This document shows positions 25,794 through 34,943 of a DNA stretch of 64,000 bases, in pieces. Location: the NCBI RefSeq assembly GCF_022965755.1, contig NZ_CP095187.1, forward strand, positions 496,001-560,000, in the 5' to 3' direction. The translations under genes and the position numbers were made by a program. The stretch's first letter is position 1, and every line of letters begins with the position of its first letter. The notes beneath the pieces are model-generated. The model was given only the letters and a program-made list of their open reading frames with translations, did not search any database and was not told where the DNA came from. This stretch comes from Pseudoxanthomonas sp. F37. GTDB lineage: Bacteria; Pseudomonadota; Gammaproteobacteria; Xanthomonadales; Xanthomonadaceae.

Positions 25794-27482
25794 TTACTCG
25801 GGGCGGTGGCGGCGCCCGCGTGCCGGAACGGTGATGTTCCTGGCCAGCACGGTGGCATCGTTGGCCAGCTTCCGCTGGAAGCGAGCCGCACGCTCGGGCG
25901 GGAGGACGGCACCGGCCGCTCTGCCCGCATTCGCAAGCCATCGCAGACCGGCGTAGCCGGTGGGCCCGAGATGGGCAGGGATGTCCTGCAAGAGTCGCCT
26001 GGGGTCCCAGTTGATCCCCTCTTCGGGGCGGATCCTGCCCATGGGTTTGTATTGCACCACGTACTTGTCGAGCATGGCTCGCAGGCATGCTTCCTTCTGG
26101 CGGTTGTACGCGTTCTCCAACTGGAGCTCGGCGCAAGCGAAGCCCACGACGATGGAGGGTGAGCAGACGATATCGGTGGCTACGTTGCCGGTGATCGAGC
26201 CGTCGCGGACGCTGCAGGTCACCACCACGTCGAAGTTGCCGCCGGGGTTGTCCGCGAAGATGTCCAGCCGGTCGGCTCGAGCATCGAAGCGCAGCGTCAC
26301 CGGCCGGTTGGCGGTGGAAGCGGTGCGGCCCGCGAAGGTCTCCACGTCCAGGTGCAGGGTGATCGTGCCGGAGCCGGAGACGGGCGTGGCGTTGATGCGC
26401 CAGCTGGAAACAGGAATCGCATAGCGCTGTGTATCCAGCGTGATCCGCGCCCGCTCATCCAGGCCGTAGACGCGCCACGCGTACTCGCGATCTTCCAGGC
26501 AGCACGCGGCGAACTCGGGGCACCCGACCTGGTCGTCTGCCTCGAGCCGGAACGTACCGTCCGCCAGGGGTTGCCGACGAAGTTCGTGCACGCGCACGCG
26601 CAGCCTGGCTTTGTAGTCGTGATCCATCGGGATGATGGTCGCGCGATGCGTGTTCGACCAGTACGACTGCACGCGGCAACCGTTCACGAACGCGGTCTGT
26701 TGCGTGCCGGGAGCGGCTGCCGTGCCGCCCGAAAAGCCCGCGTCGGACACCTCGTTGGTGGCCGTGTCGTTCTCGGTATGCCATCCATCCGACTCCGGAT
26801 CGGTCAGCATCTCGGCGATTTCATGGCTCATGACCCACATCATTTCCTGCCGGTCGGCATTGGGGGCGATCCACCCGGCCCAGAACCGGTCCTCGTCGGG
26901 TTCGTCGAAGATGAAGTCCCAGTCGTAGCCCGAGCGGTGGGCGCCGAGCGCATCGCCCGAGCGCAGGACGAATCCGTCCGGCATCACGACGATGTAGATG
27001 ATGCGCGGCCCTTCGTCGGGGTCCGGGAACACATCGTCGTCGATCAGGTCGTCGATCAGGTCGACGGTTGCGCGGCCTATCTCCTTGATGTCCGCCACCG
27101 ACATCGGCGGCCCCGGCTCGGTCGCAATGAGCGAGCCGCGCCACACAGGGCGGGCGATGCCGTACTGAGCGAGATGATCGAAGTAGGGGCTGTCGAGCAT
27201 CGCCACGGTGGCGGCTTCGATGGCCCCGCGTGCGGAGGCGCCTGCGTTCGTCCACCAGCTGCCCCAGAACACCAGTTGCACAGGATGTCCGCCGGGGGCG
27301 CCCGCGGTGGCGCCACCGTGGTAGCTGAAGCTCGATCCATCCAGCGTGTTGTCGGCAAAGATCAATACGTTGCCGGCGGGACGGGCCCACACGCCCTGTG
27401 CGGAGCGATCGTCCTTCTGGTAGGTGTAGAGCAGGACTCCAGTGTCGATCGCCTTGGTGGCGACCAGGCGCGGGCTGGGCAT
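25794..27482 (-). CDS. Uncharacterised protein with HEIAE (putative zinc-protease-like) motif
   Basis: 562-aa protein, start ATG at 27482 with AAGGAA upstream. There is no signal peptide. Residues about 60-300 contain VQLVFWGSWWTNAGAS, IIYIVVMPDGF and then MWVMSHEIAEMLTDPESDGWH with a later NEVSD and GCRVQSYWSN. The HEIAE-TDP arrangement resembles a zinc-binding metallopeptidase-like site, of the sort seen in phosphate-induced (EXORDIUM-like) proteins. The next part looks like a beta-sandwich (TITLHLDVETFAGRT); the C-terminal 130 residues have clustered cysteines and no recognised domain. It is transcribed alone and converges on cydX. Function unknown. Confidence 0.78.
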   Translation of the reverse strand: MPSPRLVATKAIDTGVLLYTYQKDDRSAQGVWARPAGNVLIFADNTLDGSSFSYHGGATAGAPGGHPVQLVFWGSWWTNAGASARGAIEAATVAMLDSPYFDHLAQYGIARPVWRGSLIATEPGPPMSVADIKEIGRATVDLIDDLIDDDVFPDPDEGPRIIYIVVMPDGFVLRSGDALGAHRSGYDWDFIFDEPDEDRFWAGWIAPNADRQEMMWVMSHEIAEMLTDPESDGWHTENDTATNEVSDAGFSGGTAAAPGTQQTAFVNGCRVQSYWSNTHRATIIPMDHDYKARLRVRVHELRRQPLADGTFRLEADDQVGCPEFAACCLEDREYAWRVYGLDERARITLDTQRYAIPVSSWRINATPVSGSGTITLHLDVETFAGRTASTANRPVTLRFDARADRLDIFADNPGGNFDVVVTCSVRDGSITGNVATDIVCSPSIVVGFACAELQLENAYNRQKEACLRAMLDKYVVQYKPMGRIRPEEGINWDPRRLLQDIPAHLGPTGYAGLRWLANAGRAAGAVLPPERAARFQRKLANDATVLARNITVPARGRRHRPE

Positions 27483-27661
27483 GGGGCGTTCCTTGCTGCC
27501 TGTCGGATGCAGGAAACAACGCGGCTGCCCCGATCCGTGGGTCACCGCTCGTCGGTCGTCATGCGAAGCCCGCCTGGATCGGACTGGCGACCGATGCCGT
27601 CGTCAGGGGCGGCGGGAAGCAGGTTGGGTGCGATGCGCTCGATGCCTGCTCCAGGAGGCAC

Positions 27662-27687
27662 AAAAAAGCCCCGGCATGTGCCGGGGC
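27662..27687 (-). terminator. Rho-independent terminator after the TonB receptor
   Basis: On the minus strand the stem GCCCCGGC / GCCGGGGC has a 4-nt loop and is followed by six T. It lies about 32 nt past the receptor stop codon and ends the sulfotransferase-receptor unit. Confidence 0.88.
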
Positions 27688-27718
27688 TCTGCTTGTTTCA
27701 CCAATCCCTCGACCCGCC

Positions 27719-30196
27719 TCAGAACTCCTGCGAGAACCGCAGGCCGATGGTGCGCGGCTGGGTCACCACCGTATAGACCTGGCCGTTCGGGTACTCCGGC
27801 ACCACGCCGGCGGCGCCGCAGACCGATTCGGCGCACTGGGTGAACCGGTTCAGTTCGCCGCGTTCGTCGAACAGGTTGTTGACGTACACGTCCACCTTCC
27901 AGTCGTTGCGGCGGTAGCCGGCCGACACGTCCACCGTGGTGTAGGCATCCAGGTCGCCAAGGATCTCGCGTTCGGCCAGGCGCAGGTCGGACTTGCGGTC
28001 GCCTACGTGCACCACCGCGCCCTGCAGGAAGGCTTCGCCGCCCGCCACGTCGAAGGTGTAGCGCGCGGTCAGGTTGCCCTTCATCTTCGGCGTGACCGGC
28101 AGCTGCGTGCCCTCCGGCGCCTCGGGGTCGGCGCACTCGGTGACCGGGTTGCCGTCGTCGTCGGTGAAGCCGCAGTAGTTCTCGGTCAGCTCCGCGTCGT
28201 AGAACGCGGCGCCGGCGGTCAGCTGCAGGTTGTAGGTGGCCGCGAACGCCAGCGAGAACTCGGCGCCGTTGATGCGCGCCTGGTTGGCGTTCTTGATCTC
28301 GGTCAGGCCGTTGGCGCCCAGGATGGAGAACTGGAAGTCCTCCCAGTCCTGGCGGAACACCGAACCGTTGAACGACAGCCGGTTGTCCAGCCAGGTGGTC
28401 TTCCAGCCGAACTCGTAGTTGGTCAGGTAGTCCGACAGGTACGGCGGCAGCGTGCCGCGGCGGTTGATGCCGCCCGGACGGAAGCCCTCCGACCAGGTGC
28501 CGTAGATCATCTTGCTGGGGTCGATGCGCCAGGTCAGGTTGAAGCGGCCGATGTGGCCGTTCTCCTTCACCCGCTTGTCGAAGAAGCTGCAGGGGGCGCC
28601 GTTGAAGGTGGGCGCGCCGTCCGGGCAGGCCGCCTCGCCGTAGCTGGACACCCAGCCCCAGTCGGCGAACCCGAAGAAGCCCTTCAGGCTGTTGTCCACC
28701 TCGAACCAGCGCGCGCCGGCGGTGGCGGTCAGGTCCTCGGTGATGTCGAAGCTGAGCTCGCCGAACACCGCCTTGTCCTTGTCCTGGCGCAGCTGCTTGG
28801 TCAGCCAGATCGTGTCCGGCCAGCCCGTGACCGACTGCACCGGCGACAGGCCGTCGATCTTGTAGCGCTGCTCGATGTCGTGTTCCTGGTCCTGCATGAA
28901 CACGCCGGCGACGAAGCGGAAGCGGTTCTCGGTGGGCGAGGCGATGCGCAGCTCGTGGCTGGTCTTCTTGTAGCCGTCCACGCCCTGGATGTACTGCGAG
29001 GGATTGACCAGCGAGCCGGGCGCGCAGGTGAAGGTGTCCGGATCGAAGTCGGAGCAGGTGTAGGCGCCGTAGGCCGCCAGCGTGTCGTACCAGAAGGCGT
29101 AGTCGTTGTAGTCCTGTTCCACGTCGACGTCGCGGTCCAGGCGGGCGAACGCGTAGGTCAGGTCGAAGTTGCCGATCCTGCCTTCCACCGTCAGCGCGGC
29201 CTGCCACCAACGGTCGTCCGAGGTCTCCGGGTAGAAGTGGGTCAGCGCCAGTTCCCCCACCTGCGGGTCCACGGCAAAACCGCCTTCGGACTTCTGCTGC
29301 TGGCCCATGAGGGTCGGGGTGATCGACCAGTTGTCGTCCAGGTCCACCTTCAGCGCCAGGCGCGCGCCGGTGGTGTCGACCTCGTTGTAGTCCTTCCTGG
29401 CGCGGCCGGCGTTGTCGATGGTGCCGTTGCCGCCGGAGTCGGCGTCCCACGACGGGAACGTGCGCGTGCCGTACACGTTGTCGATATAGCCGGCGTCGTG
29501 CTTGTTCCAGGCGACCAGGCGGATGGCCGCGCGCTCGCTCATGGGCAGGTTGAGGAAGCCTTCGGCGACGTGGCCGATGCCGCCGTGGCTGACGCTGTTG
29601 AGCTCCAGCCCGTAGCCGGCGGCGAAGCCGGTGGGGTCGGGTTTGTTGGTGATGATGCGCAGCGTGCCGGCCTGCGAGCTGGCGCCGTACAGCGTGCCCT
29701 GCGGGCCGGCCAGCGACTCGACGCGGTCGATGTCGTAGATGTGGATGTCCAGCGGGCCCTGGATGGTGGTGACCGGCTGTTCGTCCAGGTAAACGCCCAC
29801 GCTGGGCAGCGAGCCGGAGTGGTTGCCGTCGCCACCGCTGGCCACGCCGCGCATGTAGATCTGCGCGAAGCCCGGGCCCGCGGACTGGTACGACACGCTG
29901 GGCAGGTACTTCACGTAGTCGTCGAAGTCGGTGACGTTGAGGTTCTTCAGCTGTTCCGTGCCCAGCACCTGGATGCTGATCGGAACTTCCTGCAGGTTCT
30001 CCACGCGCTTCTGCGCGGTCACCGTGACGGTGTCCAGGGTGGCTGCGCTGCGTTCGCCCTCGGCCGGCGGCGTGGCGGGCGCGTCCTGGGCCAGGGCGGT
30101 GGCCCCGAACGCCAGGTAGATCGCGGCGGTCAACGGGAACTTCGCCAGGGTCGACGGATCGCGCCGCCCCGGCTTTCTTCTGCTGCGGTTACTCAT
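27719..30196 (-). CDS. TonB-dependent outer-membrane receptor, second gene of the sulfotransferase operon
   Basis: 825-aa receptor. The ATG at 30196 follows GAGAGAGGTG; a signal peptide (FPLTAAIYLAFGATALAQDA), a TonB-box-like segment (ATLDTVTVTAQKR), a plug (VPISIQVLG, IYMRGVASGG, VGVYLDEQPVTT, DRVESLAGPQGTLYGASSQAGTLRIITN) and a barrel ending in IGLRFSQEF follow. The plug style is that of the large receptor family of sphingomonads and xanthomonads whose ligands are mostly not siderophores. It lies 28 bp behind the TPR-sulfotransferase gene and opposite a catabolic operon, so it probably takes up that operon's substrate. A four-cysteine external loop (CSDFDPDTFTC, CPDGAPTFNGAPC) is visible. 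Confidence 0.92.
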   Translation of the reverse strand: MSNRSRRKPGRRDPSTLAKFPLTAAIYLAFGATALAQDAPATPPAEGERSAATLDTVTVTAQKRVENLQEVPISIQVLGTEQLKNLNVTDFDDYVKYLPSVSYQSAGPGFAQIYMRGVASGGDGNHSGSLPSVGVYLDEQPVTTIQGPLDIHIYDIDRVESLAGPQGTLYGASSQAGTLRIITNKPDPTGFAAGYGLELNSVSHGGIGHVAEGFLNLPMSERAAIRLVAWNKHDAGYIDNVYGTRTFPSWDADSGGNGTIDNAGRARKDYNEVDTTGARLALKVDLDDNWSITPTLMGQQQKSEGGFAVDPQVGELALTHFYPETSDDRWWQAALTVEGRIGNFDLTYAFARLDRDVDVEQDYNDYAFWYDTLAAYGAYTCSDFDPDTFTCAPGSLVNPSQYIQGVDGYKKTSHELRIASPTENRFRFVAGVFMQDQEHDIEQRYKIDGLSPVQSVTGWPDTIWLTKQLRQDKDKAVFGELSFDITEDLTATAGARWFEVDNSLKGFFGFADWGWVSSYGEAACPDGAPTFNGAPCSFFDKRVKENGHIGRFNLTWRIDPSKMIYGTWSEGFRPGGINRRGTLPPYLSDYLTNYEFGWKTTWLDNRLSFNGSVFRQDWEDFQFSILGANGLTEIKNANQARINGAEFSLAFAATYNLQLTAGAAFYDAELTENYCGFTDDDGNPVTECADPEAPEGTQLPVTPKMKGNLTARYTFDVAGGEAFLQGAVVHVGDRKSDLRLAEREILGDLDAYTTVDVSAGYRRNDWKVDVYVNNLFDERGELNRFTQCAESVCGAAGVVPEYPNGQVYTVVTQPRTIGLRFSQEF

Positions 30197-30224
30197 CCAG
30201 CTCACCTCTCTCCAGTGATGACGG

Positions 30225-32267
30225 TCAATCGGGAATGGAACTGCCTGCCATGAAGTCGGGAACCGCCGGATAGGCGCCCAGGACGGGTCCCAACGCCACC
30301 TTCAGCGGTTCCAGCCACGGTTCGTAATGCCGCCAGTGATCCATGCCTTCGCGGTAGATCGGCTGGCGGACCTGCTCGGAACTGGCGGTGCGTACCGGCC
30401 GCGCGTTCTCGAAGAAGCGCAGGCAGCCGTCCTCGAACGGCAGCCCGCAGTAGGCCAGCAGGCGGCGCACTTCGGATTCGGTGTCGTCCACCAGCTGTTC
30501 GTAGATGACCCGGTGCACGCGCCCGGGCAGCACGTCGTCGTAATGCGCCATCAGCGCCACGTAATCGTGGTAGTAGCGGCCGATGTCCTCCAGCGAATAG
30601 CTGAAACCCTGGCCGCGCGCGAAGTGCTGCTTGTAGCCGGAGAAGCAGCAGGCCAGCGGGTGGCGCCGCGCGTCGATGATCTTCGCCTTGGGCAGCATCA
30701 GGTGGATCAGGCCGGTGTGGGCGAAGTTGTTCGGCATCTTGTCGATGAAGAACGGGCGGCCGGACTTGCGGTGGATGCGGGTCGACCGGAGGTAGCGCTC
30801 GCCGAGCGCGCGCAGGGCGTCGCCGTCCAGCGCCGCCAGCAGGTCGTGGTAGGTGTCGGCGCCGCGTGCCCGCGCCTGCTCGCGCAGTTCGCGGGTGATG
30901 GACGTGATGTCGGGGAGCTCCATCGTGCCTTCCACGGCGGAGTGGCTGGACAGGATCTGTTCCAGCAGCGTGGAGCCGGCACGGGGCATGCCGACGATGA
31001 AGATGGGGTCGGGCGCATCGCAGCCCAGGCCGGCGCGTTGCGCGAAGAACGCCGCGCTGTGCGCGCCGCGCAGCCGGCGCACGCGCGCACGGGTGTCGTC
31101 GGCGCTGTAGCCCAGCTGCGCGCTGCGCAGCGTGTTGCCGTCGCGGTAGTGCGCGAACGACGCCGCGTAGTCGCCGGCGTCCTCCAGGGCCTTGCCCAGC
31201 GCGAAGTCCAGATGCAGGCGGTCGTCCTCAGGAAGATCGGCGCGCGCGCGCTGCGCACGCATCAACGCCATGTCGTCATCGCTGAAGCGGAAGGTCTTCA
31301 GGTTGGCCAGGCTCCACCACACTTCGCCGAAGCCCGGCTGCAGCGAAAGCGCGCGGCGGTAGGCCTCGATCGCGCGTGCGGCGTGGCCGGCCGTCTTCAA
31401 TGCATGGCCATAGCTCATCCAGATCCTGGCCTGCTGCGGGTACGAGGCCAGCACGCGCTCGTACAGCGCCAGCGCGGGTTCGTAGTCGCCGATGCGGCAC
31501 AGCACCACCGCCTTGAGGTTCAGGTGCGCCGGATTGTCCGGCTCGTGCGCCAGCAGGTGGTCGATCTGCCGCAGGGCGTGCTCGGGCCGGTTGGCCCGGT
31601 GCAGCACCAGCGCGTAGTTCTGCCGGGCGGGCAGGAAGTCCGGCGCCAGTTCCACGCAGCGGGCGAGCAGGGATTCGGCGTCCTCGCCGCGCCCCACGCG
31701 CGCGGCGACTTCGGCCAGCATGCGGATGGCGGCCACGTCGGTGGGCACGCGCTTGAGGTGCGCGCGCAGCAGGGCTTCCGCCTCGGGAATGCGGTTGTCG
31801 GCCAGGGCGGCGGCGGCCTGCATCAGTCCGGGATCGCGCGTGGCGTGGCGGGTGTGTTCCAGATAGGCCTTCGCCGCGCCGTCGCCATCCCCCATCGCGG
31901 ACAGGTGGTCGCCGAGTTCGCGCCACGCCTGTGGCAGGTCCGGCTTCAGCGCCAGCGCACGGCGCAGGGCCGGTACCGCGTCGCCGCCGCGTCCGGCGCG
32001 GCCGAGCGTCAGGCCATGCTCCAGATGGGCCAGTGGCCACTGCGGGTGTTCGCGGACCAGGGGTTCCAGCACATCGAGTGCGTGCGACATCTGCCCGCGC
32101 ACACGGTGCGAGGCGGCCAGCACCAGCCGTGCCATCGGATGCGGGCCGACCACGCGGATGATCTCGTTGGCCTGCTGTGCGGCCATCGCAGGATCGGTGG
32201 CCAGCAGGTGGCGCGCATGGTCCAGCGCGGTCTGCAGCGTGCCGCTCGGGCTGGCGACCGCGTTCAT
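30225..32267 (-). CDS. TPR-repeat sulfotransferase
   Basis: 680-aa fusion. Residues about 1-370 are tetratricopeptide repeats (for example LEHGLTLGRAGRGGDAVPALRRAL, NLKAVVLCRIGDYEPALALYERVL). The rest is a PAPS-dependent sulfotransferase: 5'-phosphosulfate loop IFIVGMPRAGSTLLEQIL and 3'-phosphate motif DARRHPLACCFSGYKQHF, with YEQLVDDTESEVRRLL further on. No signal peptide, so it is probably cytoplasmic. The family is widespread beside TonB receptors in proteobacteria, with substrate unknown (protein tyrosine or carbohydrate have been suggested). It is the first gene of the minus-strand operon and faces the Rieske operon across a 338-bp gap. Confidence 0.88.
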   Translation of the reverse strand: MNAVASPSGTLQTALDHARHLLATDPAMAAQQANEIIRVVGPHPMARLVLAASHRVRGQMSHALDVLEPLVREHPQWPLAHLEHGLTLGRAGRGGDAVPALRRALALKPDLPQAWRELGDHLSAMGDGDGAAKAYLEHTRHATRDPGLMQAAAALADNRIPEAEALLRAHLKRVPTDVAAIRMLAEVAARVGRGEDAESLLARCVELAPDFLPARQNYALVLHRANRPEHALRQIDHLLAHEPDNPAHLNLKAVVLCRIGDYEPALALYERVLASYPQQARIWMSYGHALKTAGHAARAIEAYRRALSLQPGFGEVWWSLANLKTFRFSDDDMALMRAQRARADLPEDDRLHLDFALGKALEDAGDYAASFAHYRDGNTLRSAQLGYSADDTRARVRRLRGAHSAAFFAQRAGLGCDAPDPIFIVGMPRAGSTLLEQILSSHSAVEGTMELPDITSITRELREQARARGADTYHDLLAALDGDALRALGERYLRSTRIHRKSGRPFFIDKMPNNFAHTGLIHLMLPKAKIIDARRHPLACCFSGYKQHFARGQGFSYSLEDIGRYYHDYVALMAHYDDVLPGRVHRVIYEQLVDDTESEVRRLLAYCGLPFEDGCLRFFENARPVRTASSEQVRQPIYREGMDHWRHYEPWLEPLKVALGPVLGAYPAVPDFMAGSSIPD

Positions 32268-32605
32268 GCACCGTCTCCGTGCAGGAGGACGGTGATGCAT
32301 CCGCAGTCGGCCATCGGTCGAGCCAATCGGGTATCCCGGTGTGGTGGTGTATCCCTCGCCTCCAATCTATAGGCGAACCGGGGGCGCTGGATAGAGCACG
32401 AACACGCTGGAAAGCGCGCCTTTTTGCTGCGCGAAAAGTAATTCGCCTTTCGCATGCGGCATCTGCACCGTGCGGGTGCGCGGTGTCCGGGATGGCGGCA
32501 CATGATGGTGCGGCAGGGGGACTGTGCCGGCCCCCCGTCCACCGCTTAGGCTTGGCGCATGCCCGGCGGCAGCAAGGCCGGGCGACACCTCCCGACGGGA
32601 ACGCC
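32268..32605. promoter_or_regulatory. Divergent promoter region with inverted repeat at 32431-32453
   Basis: 338 bp without a gene between the sulfotransferase and Rieske genes. It contains GCGAAAAG-N7-CCTTTCGC (one mismatch between the arms) in a locally AT-richer patch (CTGCGCGAAAAGTAATTCG). This is the best candidate for an operator governing both divergent units. No regulator gene lies inside the cluster. Confidence 0.45.
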
Positions 32606-33661
32606 ATGCCGGACACCGCCTCGCCCTTGCCCCTCGACCGCGCCCGGGCGTTGCCCGCCCGCTACTACGCCGGCGAGGCCATGCTCGCGATGGAGCAGGG
32701 CGCGGTCTTCCACCGCAGCTGGCAACTGGTGGCGCACCAGGGGCAACTGGCCGAACCGGGCGACCATATCGTCGAATACGTCGCCGGCGTGCCCGTGCTG
32801 GTGGTGCGCGGCCAGGATGGCGTGCTGCGCGCCTTCCCCAACGTATGCCGCCATCGCGCGGGCCCGCTCGCGCTGTGCAACGGCAAGGGCGCCCGCGCAC
32901 TGCACTGCAAGTACCACGGCTGGACCTACACCCTGGAAGGCCAGCTGCGCAGTGCGCCGGAGATGCAGGGCGCGGCGGACTTCGACATGGCCGACATCCG
33001 CCTGCCGCCGCTGCGCGTGCACGCATGGCAGGGGCTGGTGTTCGTCGCCGTGCACGAAGATGCGCCGCCGTTCGAGGCGGTATATGGCGGCATCGCCGAG
33101 CGCATCGCGCCCATCGACCTGGCCGCGATGCGCTTCCACCGCCGCGACCGCTACGACATCGCGTGCAACTGGAAGGTCTACGTGGACAACTTCCTGGAGG
33201 GCTACCACCTGCCGCACGTGCACCCCGGGCTGTCGAAGGTGCTCGATTACCGCGCGTACGACACCCAGCTGTTCCCCTGGCATTCGCTGCAGCACTCGCC
33301 GCTGCGCAACAGCGGCGACATCTACGGCGATGGCGATGCCTTCTACTATTTCGTCTATCCCAACGTGATGCTCAACATCATGCCGGGCCGGCTGCAGACC
33401 AACCGCATCCTGCCGCTGGGGCCGGACCGCTGCCGGGTGGAGTTCGACTACTACTACGCGCAAGACGACGCGGCCCTGGCCCGCATCGCCAACGACCAGG
33501 CCTTCAGCGACGAAGTGCAGGACGAGGACATCCGCATCTGCGAGGCGGTGCAGCGCGGCCTGGCCTCCGGCTTCTACCAGGCAGGCCGGCTGTGCCCGAA
33601 GCGCGAAAGCGGCGTCTGGCACTTCCACAACCTGTTGAGGGCGGCCTATGGCGATGCGTGA
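32606..33661 (+). CDS. Rieske non-heme iron oxygenase, alpha subunit
   Basis: 351-aa single-component-type oxygenase. The Rieske [2Fe-2S] ligands are Cys81, His83, Cys101 and His104 (VCRHRAG, LHCKYHGW). The mononuclear iron site is NWKVYVDNFLEGYHLPHVHPG with His201 and His206, and a downstream DEDIRICEAVQRG supplies the carboxylate region. Family relatives of this size demethylate quaternary or methylated amines (glycine betaine, stachydrine, carnitine). No ferredoxin reductase is encoded nearby, so electrons must come from elsewhere. The ATG at 32606 has GACGGGA upstream. It overlaps the amidohydrolase gene by 14 bp. Confidence 0.9.
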   Translation: MPDTASPLPLDRARALPARYYAGEAMLAMEQGAVFHRSWQLVAHQGQLAEPGDHIVEYVAGVPVLVVRGQDGVLRAFPNVCRHRAGPLALCNGKGARALHCKYHGWTYTLEGQLRSAPEMQGAADFDMADIRLPPLRVHAWQGLVFVAVHEDAPPFEAVYGGIAERIAPIDLAAMRFHRRDRYDIACNWKVYVDNFLEGYHLPHVHPGLSKVLDYRAYDTQLFPWHSLQHSPLRNSGDIYGDGDAFYYFVYPNVMLNIMPGRLQTNRILPLGPDRCRVEFDYYYAQDDAALARIANDQAFSDEVQDEDIRICEAVQRGLASGFYQAGRLCPKRESGVWHFHNLLRAAYGDA

Positions 33662-34937
33662 CCGGGTCCTGCCCGCACTGCTGCTGGCCGCCGTCGCACT
33701 GCCGGCCGCGGCCCAGGATCTGCTGATCCGGGCAGGCCACGTCCTGGACGTGGAAACGGGCCGGATGCTGGCCGCGCACGACATCCTGGTGCGCGAGGGA
33801 CGGATCGTTTCCATTACCCCGCCCGCCGAAGCCGCCGGTCCCGGCCTGCGGACGCTGGACTGGTCGGCGCTGATCGTCGTGCCCGGCCTGATGGACATGC
33901 ACACGCACCTGGCCGACGAGGGACCGTACGGCGATCCAGCGACACCGCTGAGGAGCAACGCCGCGCGCGATGCCCTTATCGGTGCGCGCAATGCGCGGGC
34001 CACCCTGCAGGCCGGCTTCACCACCGTGCGCGATGTCGGGGTCTACCGCGGCTTCGCCGACGTGCAGCTGCGCGATGCGATCAACGCCGGGCGGGTGCCC
34101 GGGCCGCGCATGTTCGTCGCCGGTGCCTACGTCACCGTCACCGGCGGTGGCGGCGAGATCACCGGATTGCCTGCGGGGACCGAGGTGCCGGACACCTTCC
34201 GTCGCGGCATCGCGGACAACGAGGCCGAGGTCCGCCGGCGCGTGGACGAGATCCTGGACAACGGCGCCGATTTCATCAAGCTGATCGCCACCGGCGCCGT
34301 GCTCGCCGACGGCACCGAGCCGGGGCAGTCCGAGTACACCGAGGCCGAGATCCGCGCGGCGGTCGAACAGGCCGAGGCTCGCGGCAGCTTCGTCGCCGCG
34401 CATGCGCACGGGGCCGAAGGCATCAAGCGTGCCGTGCGTGCCGGTGCGCGCTCGATCGAGCACGGCTCGTTGATGGACGACGAGGCGATCGCGCTGATGA
34501 AGCGGCACGGCACCTGGCTGGTCGCCGACATCTACAACGGCGACTACATCGACAGCGTCGGCCGGCGCGATGGCTGGTCCGCCGAGAGCCTGCGCAAGAA
34601 CCTGGACACGACCGATGCGCAGCGCGAGGGCTTCCGCAAGGCCGTCGCCGCCGGCGTCGACATCGCCTACGGCACCGACAGCGGCGTCTACCCGCATGGC
34701 GACAACGCGCGCCAGTTCGCCTACATGGTCCGCCACGGCATGACGCCGCTGCAGGCCATCCGCGCGGCGACGCTGGAGTCGGCGCGCCTGCTGCGCAGGG
34801 AAAAGGAGCTGGGCTCCATCGCACCGGGCAAGGCCGCCGATCTGGTCGCCCTGGCCTGCGACCCACTGGCCGACATCGCCTGCCTGCAGCAGATCCGCGG
34901 CGTGCTGAAGGCCGGCGTGCCGGTCGCGCGGGACTGA
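33648..34937 (+). CDS. Periplasmic metal-dependent amidohydrolase (imidazolonepropionase/prolidase-like)
   Basis: 429-aa amidohydrolase-superfamily enzyme with a signal peptide (RVLPALLLAAVALPAAAQ). Metal-site motifs in order: MDMHTHL, FIKLIATGAV (carboxylated Lys), VAAHAHG, RSIEHGS and AYGTDSG, with a C-terminal LGSIAPGKAADLVAL strand. Relatives from Caulobacter and marine bacteria cleave dipeptides or N-acyl amino acids with Pro, Arg or Lys at the C-terminus. It probably releases an amino acid in the periplasm for the permease encoded 6 bp downstream. An ATG at 33654 is an equally possible start. Confidence 0.88.
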   Translation: MAMRDRVLPALLLAAVALPAAAQDLLIRAGHVLDVETGRMLAAHDILVREGRIVSITPPAEAAGPGLRTLDWSALIVVPGLMDMHTHLADEGPYGDPATPLRSNAARDALIGARNARATLQAGFTTVRDVGVYRGFADVQLRDAINAGRVPGPRMFVAGAYVTVTGGGGEITGLPAGTEVPDTFRRGIADNEAEVRRRVDEILDNGADFIKLIATGAVLADGTEPGQSEYTEAEIRAAVEQAEARGSFVAAHAHGAEGIKRAVRAGARSIEHGSLMDDEAIALMKRHGTWLVADIYNGDYIDSVGRRDGWSAESLRKNLDTTDAQREGFRKAVAAGVDIAYGTDSGVYPHGDNARQFAYMVRHGMTPLQAIRAATLESARLLRREKELGSIAPGKAADLVALACDPLADIACLQQIRGVLKAGVPVARD

Positions 34938-34943
34938 TCCGGC

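Noticed and set aside
25660-25956. A 98-codon plus-strand frame after cydX
   Set aside because: It overlaps the 3' end of the HEIAE-motif gene on the other strand, has no convincing ribosome-binding site or family match, and its composition is that of a shadow.
27398-30253. A 951-codon plus-strand frame opposite the TonB receptor
   Set aside because: It is antisense to a complete receptor with signal peptide, plug and barrel, and is a composition shadow.
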